A stretch of 11,742 nt of DNA from the NCBI GenBank assembly GCA_023436745.1, contig JAEZHZ010000397.1, positions 1 through 11,742 on the forward strand. The letters are read 5' to 3'. The DNA is from Pseudomonadota bacterium. GTDB taxonomy: Bacteria; Pseudomonadota; Alphaproteobacteria; Rhizobiales; Devosiaceae. Below, in pieces: positions 1-5,687 of the stretch (the first letter of the stretch is position 1; each line of letters starts with the position of its first letter). A program made the position numbers and the translations under genes. The notes beneath the pieces were generated by a model. It was not told the origin of the DNA. It was given only the letters and a program-made list of their open reading frames with translations, and ran no database searches.

Positions 1-19
1 CGCTTCCTCTTATGGGAGG

Positions 20-57
20 ATTCTAGCACGCCGGAATGTGTAAGTAATGTGTAAGTA
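20..57 (-). promoter_or_regulatory. Putative extended -10 promoter with tandem 11-bp repeat, reading off the left edge
   Basis: On the minus strand TGCTAGAAT gives an extended -10 (TGn-TAGAAT, -10 hexamer at 25-20). Its -35 region is occupied by two perfect tandem copies of an 11-bp unit (plus strand AATGTGTAAGT, 35-45 and 46-56, plus one more A). Read on the minus strand this is CTTACAC-N4-CTTACAC. Direct repeats with an 11-bp period overlapping a poor -35 are the usual layout for OmpR/PhoB-family response regulators. About 12 bases downstream the minus strand carries AGAGGAAG, a possible ribosome binding site for a gene starting just beyond position 1. The repeat and the -10 are seen directly; promoter function and regulator family are inferred. 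Confidence 0.4.
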
Positions 58-107
58 CTCAGATGCGCAAAATTACAGCATAAAACATTGCTAAGTCATT
101 GAAACTC

Positions 108-183
108 TGGTGCCCATGGTCAGACTCGAACTGACACTGGAAGGATTTTAAGTCCGGTGTGTCTACCATTCCACCACGCCCGC
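108..183 (-). tRNA. Degenerate or chimeric tRNA-Leu(UAA)-like sequence
   Basis: The minus strand reads like a tRNA. A leucine-type D arm (GTGGAATGGTAGACAC) is followed by the anticodon loop CTTAAAA (anticodon UAA), a perfect T arm (GTCAG-TTCGAGT-CTGAC) and an encoded CCA end. Several things are wrong for a working tRNA-Leu. It is only 76 nt, so the long class II variable arm is missing. The 5' acceptor strand GCGGGCG pairs poorly with the 3' strand CATGGGC (three Watson-Crick pairs and one wobble). Only three of five anticodon-stem pairs form. The 5' half looks like tRNA-Leu while the 3' acceptor strand looks as if it came from another tRNA. It begins 7 nt downstream of the gpt stop on the same strand, so it may be cotranscribed with it. 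It is most likely a pseudogene or remnant. Confidence 0.5.
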
Positions 184-190
184 AGGGAAC

Positions 191-688
191 CTAGTCGGTG
201 CCTCCCGAGATCGGCGCGACGTAGGCGACGTCAAGATCCCAAGGGAAGAAGATCCAGGTATCCTGGCTGACCTCGGTGATAAACGTGTCTACCAGGTCGC
301 GCCCTTTCGGCTTGGCGTAAACCGTCGCGAAATGTGCGCCTGGCAGCATTTCGCGGACGACGCGGGCCGTGCCACCGGTATCCACCAGATCGTCCACAAT
401 CAGCACCTTGCCACCACCGCTGGCGATCTCAAGCACTGAGGGGCTGATCTCCTTGAGAACCTTGATCGTCCCCTGGTTCTGGTGGTCGTAGCTCTTCACC
501 GCCACCGTTTCTACGGTACGGATGTTGAGTTCCCGGGCGACGATGGCGGCAGGCACGAGCCCACCGCGGGCAATTGCCACCACTGCGTCATACCCGCCAT
601 TTCCGGCGAGACGCCAGGCGAGCGCCCTGCTGTCGCGGTGGAACTGGTCCCAGGTTACGGGAAACGACTTCTGGTTCGGGCTGGTCAA
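191..688 (-). CDS. gpt: Xanthine (guanine) phosphoribosyltransferase Gpt
   Basis: Purine salvage enzyme that transfers the phosphoribosyl group of PRPP to xanthine, guanine or, less well, hypoxanthine; cytoplasmic, often at the inner membrane. I start it at TTG (688-686), which gives 165 residues, close to the usual 150-165, and lies 8 nt after a good GGAG. The frame is open further upstream, to an ATG at 853, but that extension lacks family features and would overlap the upstream gene. The PRPP-binding loop VLIVDDLVDTGGTA is at about residues 95-108. The early beta-strand motif VVAIARGGLVPA (36-47) and the late DTWIFFPW segment (about 143-150) are typical of Gpt. It lies 67 bp downstream of the MoCF-domain gene on the same strand, so the two are probably cotranscribed. 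The family call is secure; substrate preference is inferred. Confidence 0.9.
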   Translation of the reverse strand: MTSPNQKSFPVTWDQFHRDSRALAWRLAGNGGYDAVVAIARGGLVPAAIVARELNIRTVETVAVKSYDHQNQGTIKVLKEISPSVLEIASGGGKVLIVDDLVDTGGTARVVREMLPGAHFATVYAKPKGRDLVDTFITEVSQDTWIFFPWDLDVAYVAPISGGTD

Positions 689-755
689 ACTGGCTTCTCC
701 CAAGAGGCTGTGTGCTCCATAGCAAACGGACGTGCCGCCGCCAATGCGGTGGCGC

Positions 756-1529
756 TTAATAGGCTTCGTCCGGAGGCGCCACGCCAGCGTTTCTGTGTGC
801 TTCGGCAACCATGGCGCGAACGCGGCCGGCTGCCTGCTCGAGACTAGCTTCATCCTGCGAACGCAAGACGAGTTCCGTCATCATGCGCCCGTGGCCCATC
901 TGGGGGTAGCTACCCATCTTGACGTCCGGAAATTCTGCCTGGATCGCAGCAAGGGGACTCCCAATGGCACCTTCCCCCACTGCCGCCTTTATGGTGACCG
1001 ACTTGACTTTTCGCCCGCCCTGCAAAGTCGGGGCGATGGATTCGAGCATGGCTCGCATGATGACCGGCACGCCCGCCATCACGTGGACATTGCCAATGCG
1101 GAAGCCCGGCGCTGCGCTGACTGAGTTGACGATCAGCGTTGCACCTTCGGGAATCCGTGCCATGCGCAGTCGAGCCTCGTTCACCTCGGTGCCAGTCTGC
1201 TGCCACCGCGCTTCGAGCATCGCCCGAGCTTCCGGATTGATCGGCAGCGCTACCCCGAATGCCTGAGCTATGGCATCGGCCGTGATGTCGTCATGGGTTG
1301 GTCCAATGCCGCCGGTGGTAAAGACGTAAGTGTAGCGCTCCCTGAGCGCGTTCACTGCGGCAATGATATCGTCGGTCTCGTCGGCGACTACCCTTACCTC
1401 GGTGAGATCGATGCCGAGGTCGGTACAGAATTCCGCGACTGCACCGATGTTCACGTCCTTGGTGCGGCCTGAGAGGATTTCATCGCCGATAACGACTAGG
1501 CCGGCGGTGACGCGGGAGGTATCGGACAT
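756..1529 (-). CDS. CinA N-terminal/MoCF-domain protein (molybdopterin-binding-like)
   Basis: A 257-residue protein made of a single MoCF_biosynth (MoaB/MogA-like) domain, the N-terminal half of CinA. Visible motifs are VVIGDEILSGRTKDVN (about 12-27), TTGGIGPTHDDITADAIA (71-88) and AGVPVIMRAML (152-162). The C-terminal nicotinamide-nucleotide amidase domain of full-length CinA (about 400 residues) is absent, so it resembles the stand-alone proteins annotated 'competence/damage-inducible protein A' in alphaproteobacteria. In that family the N-terminal domain can act as an ADP-ribose pyrophosphatase; whether this one does is unknown. I chose ATG 1529 because GGAAG lies 6 nt upstream and the family begins just before VVIGDE; an ATG at 1586 would add 19 unconserved residues. 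It is divergent from map and upstream of gpt. Confidence 0.85.
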   Translation of the reverse strand: MSDTSRVTAGLVVIGDEILSGRTKDVNIGAVAEFCTDLGIDLTEVRVVADETDDIIAAVNALRERYTYVFTTGGIGPTHDDITADAIAQAFGVALPINPEARAMLEARWQQTGTEVNEARLRMARIPEGATLIVNSVSAAPGFRIGNVHVMAGVPVIMRAMLESIAPTLQGGRKVKSVTIKAAVGEGAIGSPLAAIQAEFPDVKMGSYPQMGHGRMMTELVLRSQDEASLEQAAGRVRAMVAEAHRNAGVAPPDEAY

Positions 1530-1557
1530 GGTCGCTTCCATAGGCTGAGGGGGCAAA

Positions 1558-1586
1558 GCAATGCGCCGGGGTGCAGATTGCGTCAA
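1558..1586 (-). promoter_or_regulatory. Possible sigma-70 promoter for the MoCF-domain gene
   Basis: CTTGACG on the minus strand (TTGACG, 1586-1581) is a good alphaproteobacterial -35. At 17 bp spacing lies CATTGC (1563-1558), a poor -10. Transcription would start about 20 nt before the ATG at 1529. The assignment rests mainly on the -35 and on the position between divergent genes. Confidence 0.25.
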
Positions 1587-1654
1587 GCGGGTCCGGCAAG
1601 GCTTTCCTTGGGCGGCAGTCGATACTATTTTACATGAGCCTTCCGGAGTACCCC

Positions 1655-2491
1655 ATGATCACCTTCGTCGACGCCAGTCCACGCCTTCGCCGCACGCCGG
1701 GAGTAATCCCGCTGCACGGCGAAGAAGGTTTTGAGGGAATGCGGCGCGCGGGCCAGCTTACTGCGGCTGCGCTGGACGTTCTGACCGAGTATGTCGAGCC
1801 GGGCGTGCCGACCGCCACCATCGATCAGATCGCCTATGAGTTCGCACGGGACCATGGTGCCGTGCCCGCAACGATCTTCTACAAGGGTTACCGGCACTCC
1901 ACCTGCACCTCGATCAACCACGTGGTCTGTCACGGGATTCCGGACCAGCGGCCTCTGCGCGAAGGTGACATCGTCAACATCGACCTGACACTTGTCGTCG
2001 ATGGCTGGCACGGCGATTCAAGCCGGATGTATCCGGTGGGCGAAATCTCCCGCAAGGCGGAGCGGCTGATCGAGGTGACCTACGCCAGCCTCGACGCCGG
2101 CATCGCCGCTGCCAAGCCGGGCAATACCACCGGTGATATCGGGGCGGCGATTCAGGTACTGGCGGAAGCGGAGCGGATGAGCGTCGTTCGCGACTTCGTC
2201 GGACATGGCGTGGGACGCCTTTTCCATGACGAGCCCAATATCATGCACTTCGGCACCCCGGGCACCGGCGTACCGCTGCGGCCCGGTATGATCTTCACCA
2301 TTGAGCCGATGATCAATCTTGGCCGCCCACACGTGAAGATACTTTCCGATGGATGGACGGCAGTGACACGCGATCGCACCCTGTCCTCCCAGTGCGAACA
2401 CACCGTCGGTATCACCGAAACCGGCTGTGAGATTTTCACGCTCTCGCCGGGCAACCTGTTCAATCCTCTCGCGGCCCGGAACGCCGCCTGA
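1655..2491 (+). CDS. map: Type I methionine aminopeptidase
   Basis: Cytoplasmic dimetal enzyme that removes the initiator methionine from new proteins with a small second residue. From ATG 1655 it has 278 residues, usual for alphaproteobacteria. All five metal ligands are visible: D110 (VNIDLT), D121 (HGDSSRMY), H184 (GHGVGRLFHDEP), E217 (FTIEPMIN) and E248 (CEHTVGIT). H93 in VCHGIP is the expected substrate-side histidine. I prefer ATG 1655 because GGAG lies 6 nt upstream; the earlier in-frame ATG at 1634 has no clear ribosome binding site and nearly coincides with where a weak -10 (TACTAT, about 1622-1627) would start transcription. The stop overlaps the radC start as TGATG, pointing to translational coupling. 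From memory, rhizobial genomes often place sfsA before map; here it is absent. Confidence 0.95.
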   Translation: MITFVDASPRLRRTPGVIPLHGEEGFEGMRRAGQLTAAALDVLTEYVEPGVPTATIDQIAYEFARDHGAVPATIFYKGYRHSTCTSINHVVCHGIPDQRPLREGDIVNIDLTLVVDGWHGDSSRMYPVGEISRKAERLIEVTYASLDAGIAAAKPGNTTGDIGAAIQVLAEAERMSVVRDFVGHGVGRLFHDEPNIMHFGTPGTGVPLRPGMIFTIEPMINLGRPHVKILSDGWTAVTRDRTLSSQCEHTVGITETGCEIFTLSPGNLFNPLAARNAA

Positions 2492-3219
2492 TGAGCGACA
2501 GGGGGGACGAATTCGCAGAAGCACCCATCTCGCCCCCCGCCGCCCCCTCTGACCACGCGGGACACCGTCAGAGGGTGCGCGATCGTTTCCTCAGGCTCGG
2601 CGGAGACGCGCTCGAGGATTACGAGCTGCTGGAACTGGCCCTGCAACTCGTCATTCCCCGCCGGGACACGAAAGCCCTTGCGAAGGCACTGCTACGCGAG
2701 TTCGGATCGTTTTCGGGCGTGTTCAACGCCACTCAGGCGCGCCTTGAGGCCATGGAGGGATTGGGAGCCACCTCCGTTGCCCATATCAAGGTGATTCAGG
2801 CGGTAGCCGCGCGCTTCGGACGAGATCGCCTCGACACGGAAAAGCCCATCCTGTCATCATGGACCGAGTTGATCGAGTACTGCCGCAGCCAGATGGCGTT
2901 CGCCACCGTGGAGCAGTTCCGCATCCTTTTCCTGGACAAGAAGAACCGGCTGATCGCGGACGAGGTTCAGCAGACAGGTACCGTGGATCACACCCCGGTG
3001 TATCCGCGTGAAGTTATCAGGCGCTCGCTCGAGCTGTCCGCCACAGCATTGATCCTGGTGCACAACCACCCGTCAGGTGACCCATCACCCTCTTCGGCGG
3101 ATGTCCGGATGACGCGGGAGATCGCCGACGTTGCCCGCCCCTTGGGCATCACGCTGCACGATCACATAATCATCGGCAAAGCCGGGCACGCTTCGCTGAA
3201 GGCGCTGAAGCTGATCTAG
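2491..3219 (+). CDS. radC: RadC-family JAMM/MPN+ protein
   Basis: A 242-residue RadC-like protein. A basic N-terminal stretch (HRQRVRDRF) and a helix-hairpin-helix region (about 40-110, including EAMEGLGATSVAHIKVI) precede the RadC JAMM domain (about 120-242). The zinc-binding signature HNHPSGDPSPSSAD is complete, with H191, H193 and D204 as ligands. A DNA-repair role was once proposed from E. coli but is not firmly established, so the biochemical role is best left open. It starts one base inside the map stop codon (ATG 2491). Its stop TAG overlaps the stop codon of the convergent acyltransferase gene in the tetranucleotide CTAG. No terminator hairpin separates the two convergent genes. Confidence 0.93.
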   Translation: MSDRGDEFAEAPISPPAAPSDHAGHRQRVRDRFLRLGGDALEDYELLELALQLVIPRRDTKALAKALLREFGSFSGVFNATQARLEAMEGLGATSVAHIKVIQAVAARFGRDRLDTEKPILSSWTELIEYCRSQMAFATVEQFRILFLDKKNRLIADEVQQTGTVDHTPVYPREVIRRSLELSATALILVHNHPSGDPSPSSADVRMTREIADVARPLGITLHDHIIIGKAGHASLKALKLI

Positions 3220-4469
3220 TTGCGTGTCTGCAGACCGCCGAGCGGGCCGGTAACGCGGTCCCACAGCATGCCGACGCCACGTACGGCGGACTTCAGGTGT
3301 GGATTGGCCTTGATGACGGCCCGTGCCCGCTTGACCAGACGATGCGCCTTGATCACTGCACGACCCCTCAGGGACAGACCAACATAGTGCGAGCGCAGAG
3401 GCATGCGCACATTGCACCAGTGCCGCTTCTCGTCGGTGAAGCCGCTGCCCATGTCGAAGACCCTCGTTCCGCGGTCGAACACGCTCTGCATCACCCGCAA
3501 CAGGCACTGCTTGCCTGGTGATCCGGACTGTATGGCGAGGTCCTCGCTCATCGAGGAGATGAGACAGAACATCCGTTCGCCGTGAACCACGTTGTAGCGC
3601 ACAGCGGCGATCTCCCCGTTGAGGCGCAGCACATGCAAACGGATATCCGTGCCTGAACCGGCAAGGGCGAGGGCCTGATAGAAGCCGATCAATCCATCCT
3701 TCACGAACGTGTCACGGATGCCCATGGTGCGGAAACGAGCGGAGCGCTGCCGGAACATCACGGCGAGAGCTGTGTGGACGCCCTCGTCCCCGTTGCCGAG
3801 TTCTTCGAACGAGACATCGCCAAGGGCCTGCAGCCGCTCGCACTGCTGTCGGTCGTGCTTGCGGCGCGACTTGCTGCGCTGAAGGCTGTCGCATTCCGGC
3901 CAGCTGTCATACTGGCTGCGGTAGAGCGTCTCCACGTCCAGTGTAGCACCGAGCTCATCGAAGAGGCCCGACACTCCGCCGACAACGGCAGGGATCTCAC
4001 GCAGATAGATAAAATCGGCAACGTCCATGAGCGCCCGCGTCATCGCCTGCCAGAGGGCGCAGCGGCCCTCGGGGCCGAGGGCCGCGAGGCGAGTCAGGTC
4101 CGCAACCGGCGCGTTGCAGCCAACATGCGGGCCGGGAAACCAGCCGAGGAACCTGAAACCCCGGTACGTCCGCCGATGTAGTGGCAGGAGCGCGACCGGC
4201 ACGCCATCGACCTTTCCCACGACGTAGCGCTGATCTTCAGCCGGAATGCCCCGTGTAGCCACCCAAAGGCGAATGAAGTCATAGCTTTGGCGGGGAGATT
4301 CCACGGTGTCCGACAGGTCGCGCCAGACCTCCTCGACCTCTCTCATGTCACTGGTGACCGCCACCGATATCGAGCCGAGCGCTTCTACCGTCGGCGTGGT
4401 GACGCTGGCTCGGGACAGATGTCCCCGCCGCTCCACGGCATACGATGTCGCGCTCGCACTGCTGCTCAT
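3216..4469 (-). CDS. CelD/FemAB-like GNAT-family acyltransferase
   Basis: A 417-residue protein of the Acetyltransf_6 (CelD/BioF2-like) type, a double-GNAT fold found near envelope and exopolysaccharide genes and in FemAB-like aminoacyltransferases. Typical signs are an N-terminal half with RQSYDFIRLWVA (60-71) and PVALLPLHRR (91-100), a basic helix SLQRSKSRRKHDRQQCERL (about 195-213), and the C-terminal segments GEIAAVRYNVVHGERMF (285-301) and FDMGSGFTDEKRHWC (338-352). The last about 50 residues are basic. No signal peptide or membrane segment is evident, so it is probably cytoplasmic. The acyl donor and acceptor cannot be told from sequence, and no polysaccharide gene is adjacent. The ATG at 4469 has no obvious ribosome binding site and sits in the loop of a small hairpin; a shorter start, such as M42, is possible. 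It lies 85 bp downstream of ccdA. Confidence 0.75.
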   Translation of the reverse strand: MSSSASATSYAVERRGHLSRASVTTPTVEALGSISVAVTSDMREVEEVWRDLSDTVESPRQSYDFIRLWVATRGIPAEDQRYVVGKVDGVPVALLPLHRRTYRGFRFLGWFPGPHVGCNAPVADLTRLAALGPEGRCALWQAMTRALMDVADFIYLREIPAVVGGVSGLFDELGATLDVETLYRSQYDSWPECDSLQRSKSRRKHDRQQCERLQALGDVSFEELGNGDEGVHTALAVMFRQRSARFRTMGIRDTFVKDGLIGFYQALALAGSGTDIRLHVLRLNGEIAAVRYNVVHGERMFCLISSMSEDLAIQSGSPGKQCLLRVMQSVFDRGTRVFDMGSGFTDEKRHWCNVRMPLRSHYVGLSLRGRAVIKAHRLVKRARAVIKANPHLKSAVRGVGMLWDRVTGPLGGLQTRN

Positions 4470-4515
4470 GCAGCAACATTGCAGCGCCTACAGTAAATCC
4501 GGAATGAAGACTTCA

Positions 4516-4545
4516 AACCCCGGCATCGACTTCGCCGCTGGGGTT
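4516..4545 (-). terminator. Weak hairpin just after ccdA
   Basis: An inverted repeat AACCCCGGC / GCTGGGGTT with a 12-nt loop starts 9 nt past the ccdA stop. As minus-strand RNA it has eight pairs and one A-C mismatch, followed by TTTGAAGTCTTC rather than a clean U-run. It could attenuate transcription between ccdA and the acyltransferase gene. Function is inferred from position and stem only. Confidence 0.35.
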
Positions 4546-4554
4546 AAGAACAGC

Positions 4555-5292
4555 TTAGCCGAAGGTAGCCAACACAGGGAACGTTTCGAGGAACCAGTAT
4601 GAAATGCGGGTGAAGTTGCCGGTGAGAAAGAGCAGGCCGGTCACGACCAGGAGCCCGCCCATGACCTGCTCCACCCTGCGCAGGTGTCGCTTGAAACCGT
4701 TGAAGAAGGTTAGGAACGGGCCGATGGCGATGCCGGCAAGAAAGAACGGCACACCCAGACCAAGCGAATAGAGCGCGAGCAGGCCTGCCCCGTCCCAGGC
4801 AGTCTCGCGGCTAGCAGCCACAGAGAGCACGGCGGCAAGTACCGGCCCTATGCAGGGTGTCCAGCCGATCGCGAAGGCCAGGCCCAGCAGGAACCCGCCG
4901 ACTGGCCCGCTCGCGACGCCCGGTCCCTGATGGCGCATCTGCCGGTCGAGCAGCGAGATGCGGTAGACGCCAAGGAAGTGCAGCCCCATGGCGATGATGA
5001 CGATGCCTGCAACCGGCGTCAGTATCGGAAGAGCCTGCCGGAAGGCCTGGCCGAAAGCCGTCGCCGTTGCCCCCAGGGTCGTGAAGACGATGCCAAAGCC
5101 GAGGATGAAGAACAGCGAGGTGACCGCGACGCGGCGTTGGACCGCGGCAGAACCGGAACTGCCGCTATCGCGCAGTTGGTCGAAGCTCGCGCCACTCATA
5201 TACGTGAGATAGGGTGGCACCAGCGGCAGCACGCAGGGGCTGAGGAAACTCAGCACGCCGGCGCCAAAGACCAATGGCAATGAGAATTCCAC
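4555..5292 (-). CDS. ccdA: CcdA-type cytochrome c biogenesis / thiol-disulfide membrane protein
   Basis: A 245-residue integral membrane protein of the DsbD transmembrane/CcdA family, which moves reducing equivalents from cytoplasmic thioredoxin to periplasmic thiol proteins, for example to keep apocytochrome c cysteines reduced. About six hydrophobic segments are visible (roughly 5-30, 57-80, 89-110, 130-160, 167-192 and 210-228). The two redox cysteines are present: C20 in FLSPCVLPLVPPYL and C147 in GWTPCIGPVLAA. It starts with GTG (5292-5290), with AAGGAG 10 nt upstream. No ccm or thioredoxin-like partner lies in the window, so the partner must be elsewhere. It diverges from the ribN leader; the shared upstream region is about 170 bp up to the riboswitch. 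Confidence 0.9.
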   Translation of the reverse strand: MEFSLPLVFGAGVLSFLSPCVLPLVPPYLTYMSGASFDQLRDSGSSGSAAVQRRVAVTSLFFILGFGIVFTTLGATATAFGQAFRQALPILTPVAGIVIIAMGLHFLGVYRISLLDRQMRHQGPGVASGPVGGFLLGLAFAIGWTPCIGPVLAAVLSVAASRETAWDGAGLLALYSLGLGVPFFLAGIAIGPFLTFFNGFKRHLRRVEQVMGGLLVVTGLLFLTGNFTRISYWFLETFPVLATFG

Positions 5293-5401
5293 GAGGCTGA
5301 CGCTCCTTCGCCGCTGCTTCTAGCGAGCGGAACAGACAAAGCAATGCGGCATCATCGCCGTTCAGGCCGATGTGATGGATTGTTCACTCGCCCGAGCAGG
5401 C

Positions 5402-5430
5402 TTGCAACCCATGCCTCGCTACCCTACTTT
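5402..5430 (+). promoter_or_regulatory. Possible promoter for the FMN riboswitch-ribN transcript
   Basis: TTGCAA (5402-5407) and TACTTT (5425-5430) are separated by 17 bp. This would start transcription near 5437, about 25 nt before the aptamer. Both hexamers are imperfect (4/6 and 3/6 to the sigma-70 consensus). The rest of the 5293-5462 divergent region shows no other clear signal. Confidence 0.3.
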
Positions 5431-5462
5431 CATCGTTGCGAGCCGATACTTCGTCTCGCATT

Positions 5463-5599
5463 CGTTCTCAGGGCGGGGTGCAATTCCCCACCGGCGGTAA
5501 AGGCGGAGACGCCAAGCCCGCGAGCGCCCGGCACATGCCGGGGTCAGCAGATCCGGTGCAACTCCGGAGCCGACGGTATAGTCCGGATGAAAGAGAACG
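5463..5599 (+). ncRNA. FMN riboswitch aptamer (RFN element)
   Basis: A complete RFN element: the opening GGGCGGGGTGCAATTCCCC, then ACCGGCGGTAA, a variable arm with GCCCGGCACATGCCGGGG-like pairing, CAGATCCGGTGCAACTCCGG, and the closing GCCGACGGTATAGTCCGGATGAAAGAGAAC. The P1 stem is a perfect 7-bp helix between CGTTCTC (5463-5469) and GAGAACG (5593-5599). The class binds flavin mononucleotide and normally lowers expression of riboflavin synthesis or uptake genes when FMN is plentiful. It sits about 90 nt upstream of the transporter gene on the same strand. The match to the conserved core is unmistakable. Confidence 0.95.
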
Positions 5600-5614
5600 G
5601 GATGGAGCGTTGAA

Positions 5615-5680
5615 CCGGTGGCCCCGTGCCGCCGGCCATGGCGTCTTCCCGTAACCCTGAGGAAACTGGTTACGGAAAGG
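5615..5680 (+). promoter_or_regulatory. Riboswitch expression platform with a Shine-Dalgarno-sequestering hairpin
   Basis: Between the aptamer and the ribN start lie two hairpins. The first is CCGGTGGC / GCCGCCGG (5615-5622 with 5628-5635, one G-U pair, 5-nt loop). The second is a perfect 8-bp stem CCGTAACC / GGTTACGG (5649-5656 with 5668-5675, 11-nt loop). After one mismatch the second stem can extend by pairing TCTT (5644-5647) with AAGG (5677-5680), which covers the AAAGGA ribosome binding site. No U-tract follows, so control is probably at translation. The competing pairing is described in the findings. Confidence 0.6.
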
Positions 5681-5687
5681 ACGTCAC

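Noticed and set aside
1..190. Integrated mobile element or attachment site next to the tRNA-like sequence
   Set aside because: No integrase, transposase or direct repeat of the tRNA 3' end is visible in the window; only the broken tRNA itself hints at past recombination.
191..853. Gpt with an N-terminal extension (ATG at 853)
   Set aside because: The first 55 residues show no conserved pattern and would overlap the end of the MoCF-domain gene. TTG 688 has a good ribosome binding site and gives the family length.
5615..5635. GC-rich hairpin after the FMN aptamer as an intrinsic terminator
   Set aside because: The stem is strong but is followed by CCATGGCGTC with no U-run, so translational control through the downstream hairpin is the better reading.
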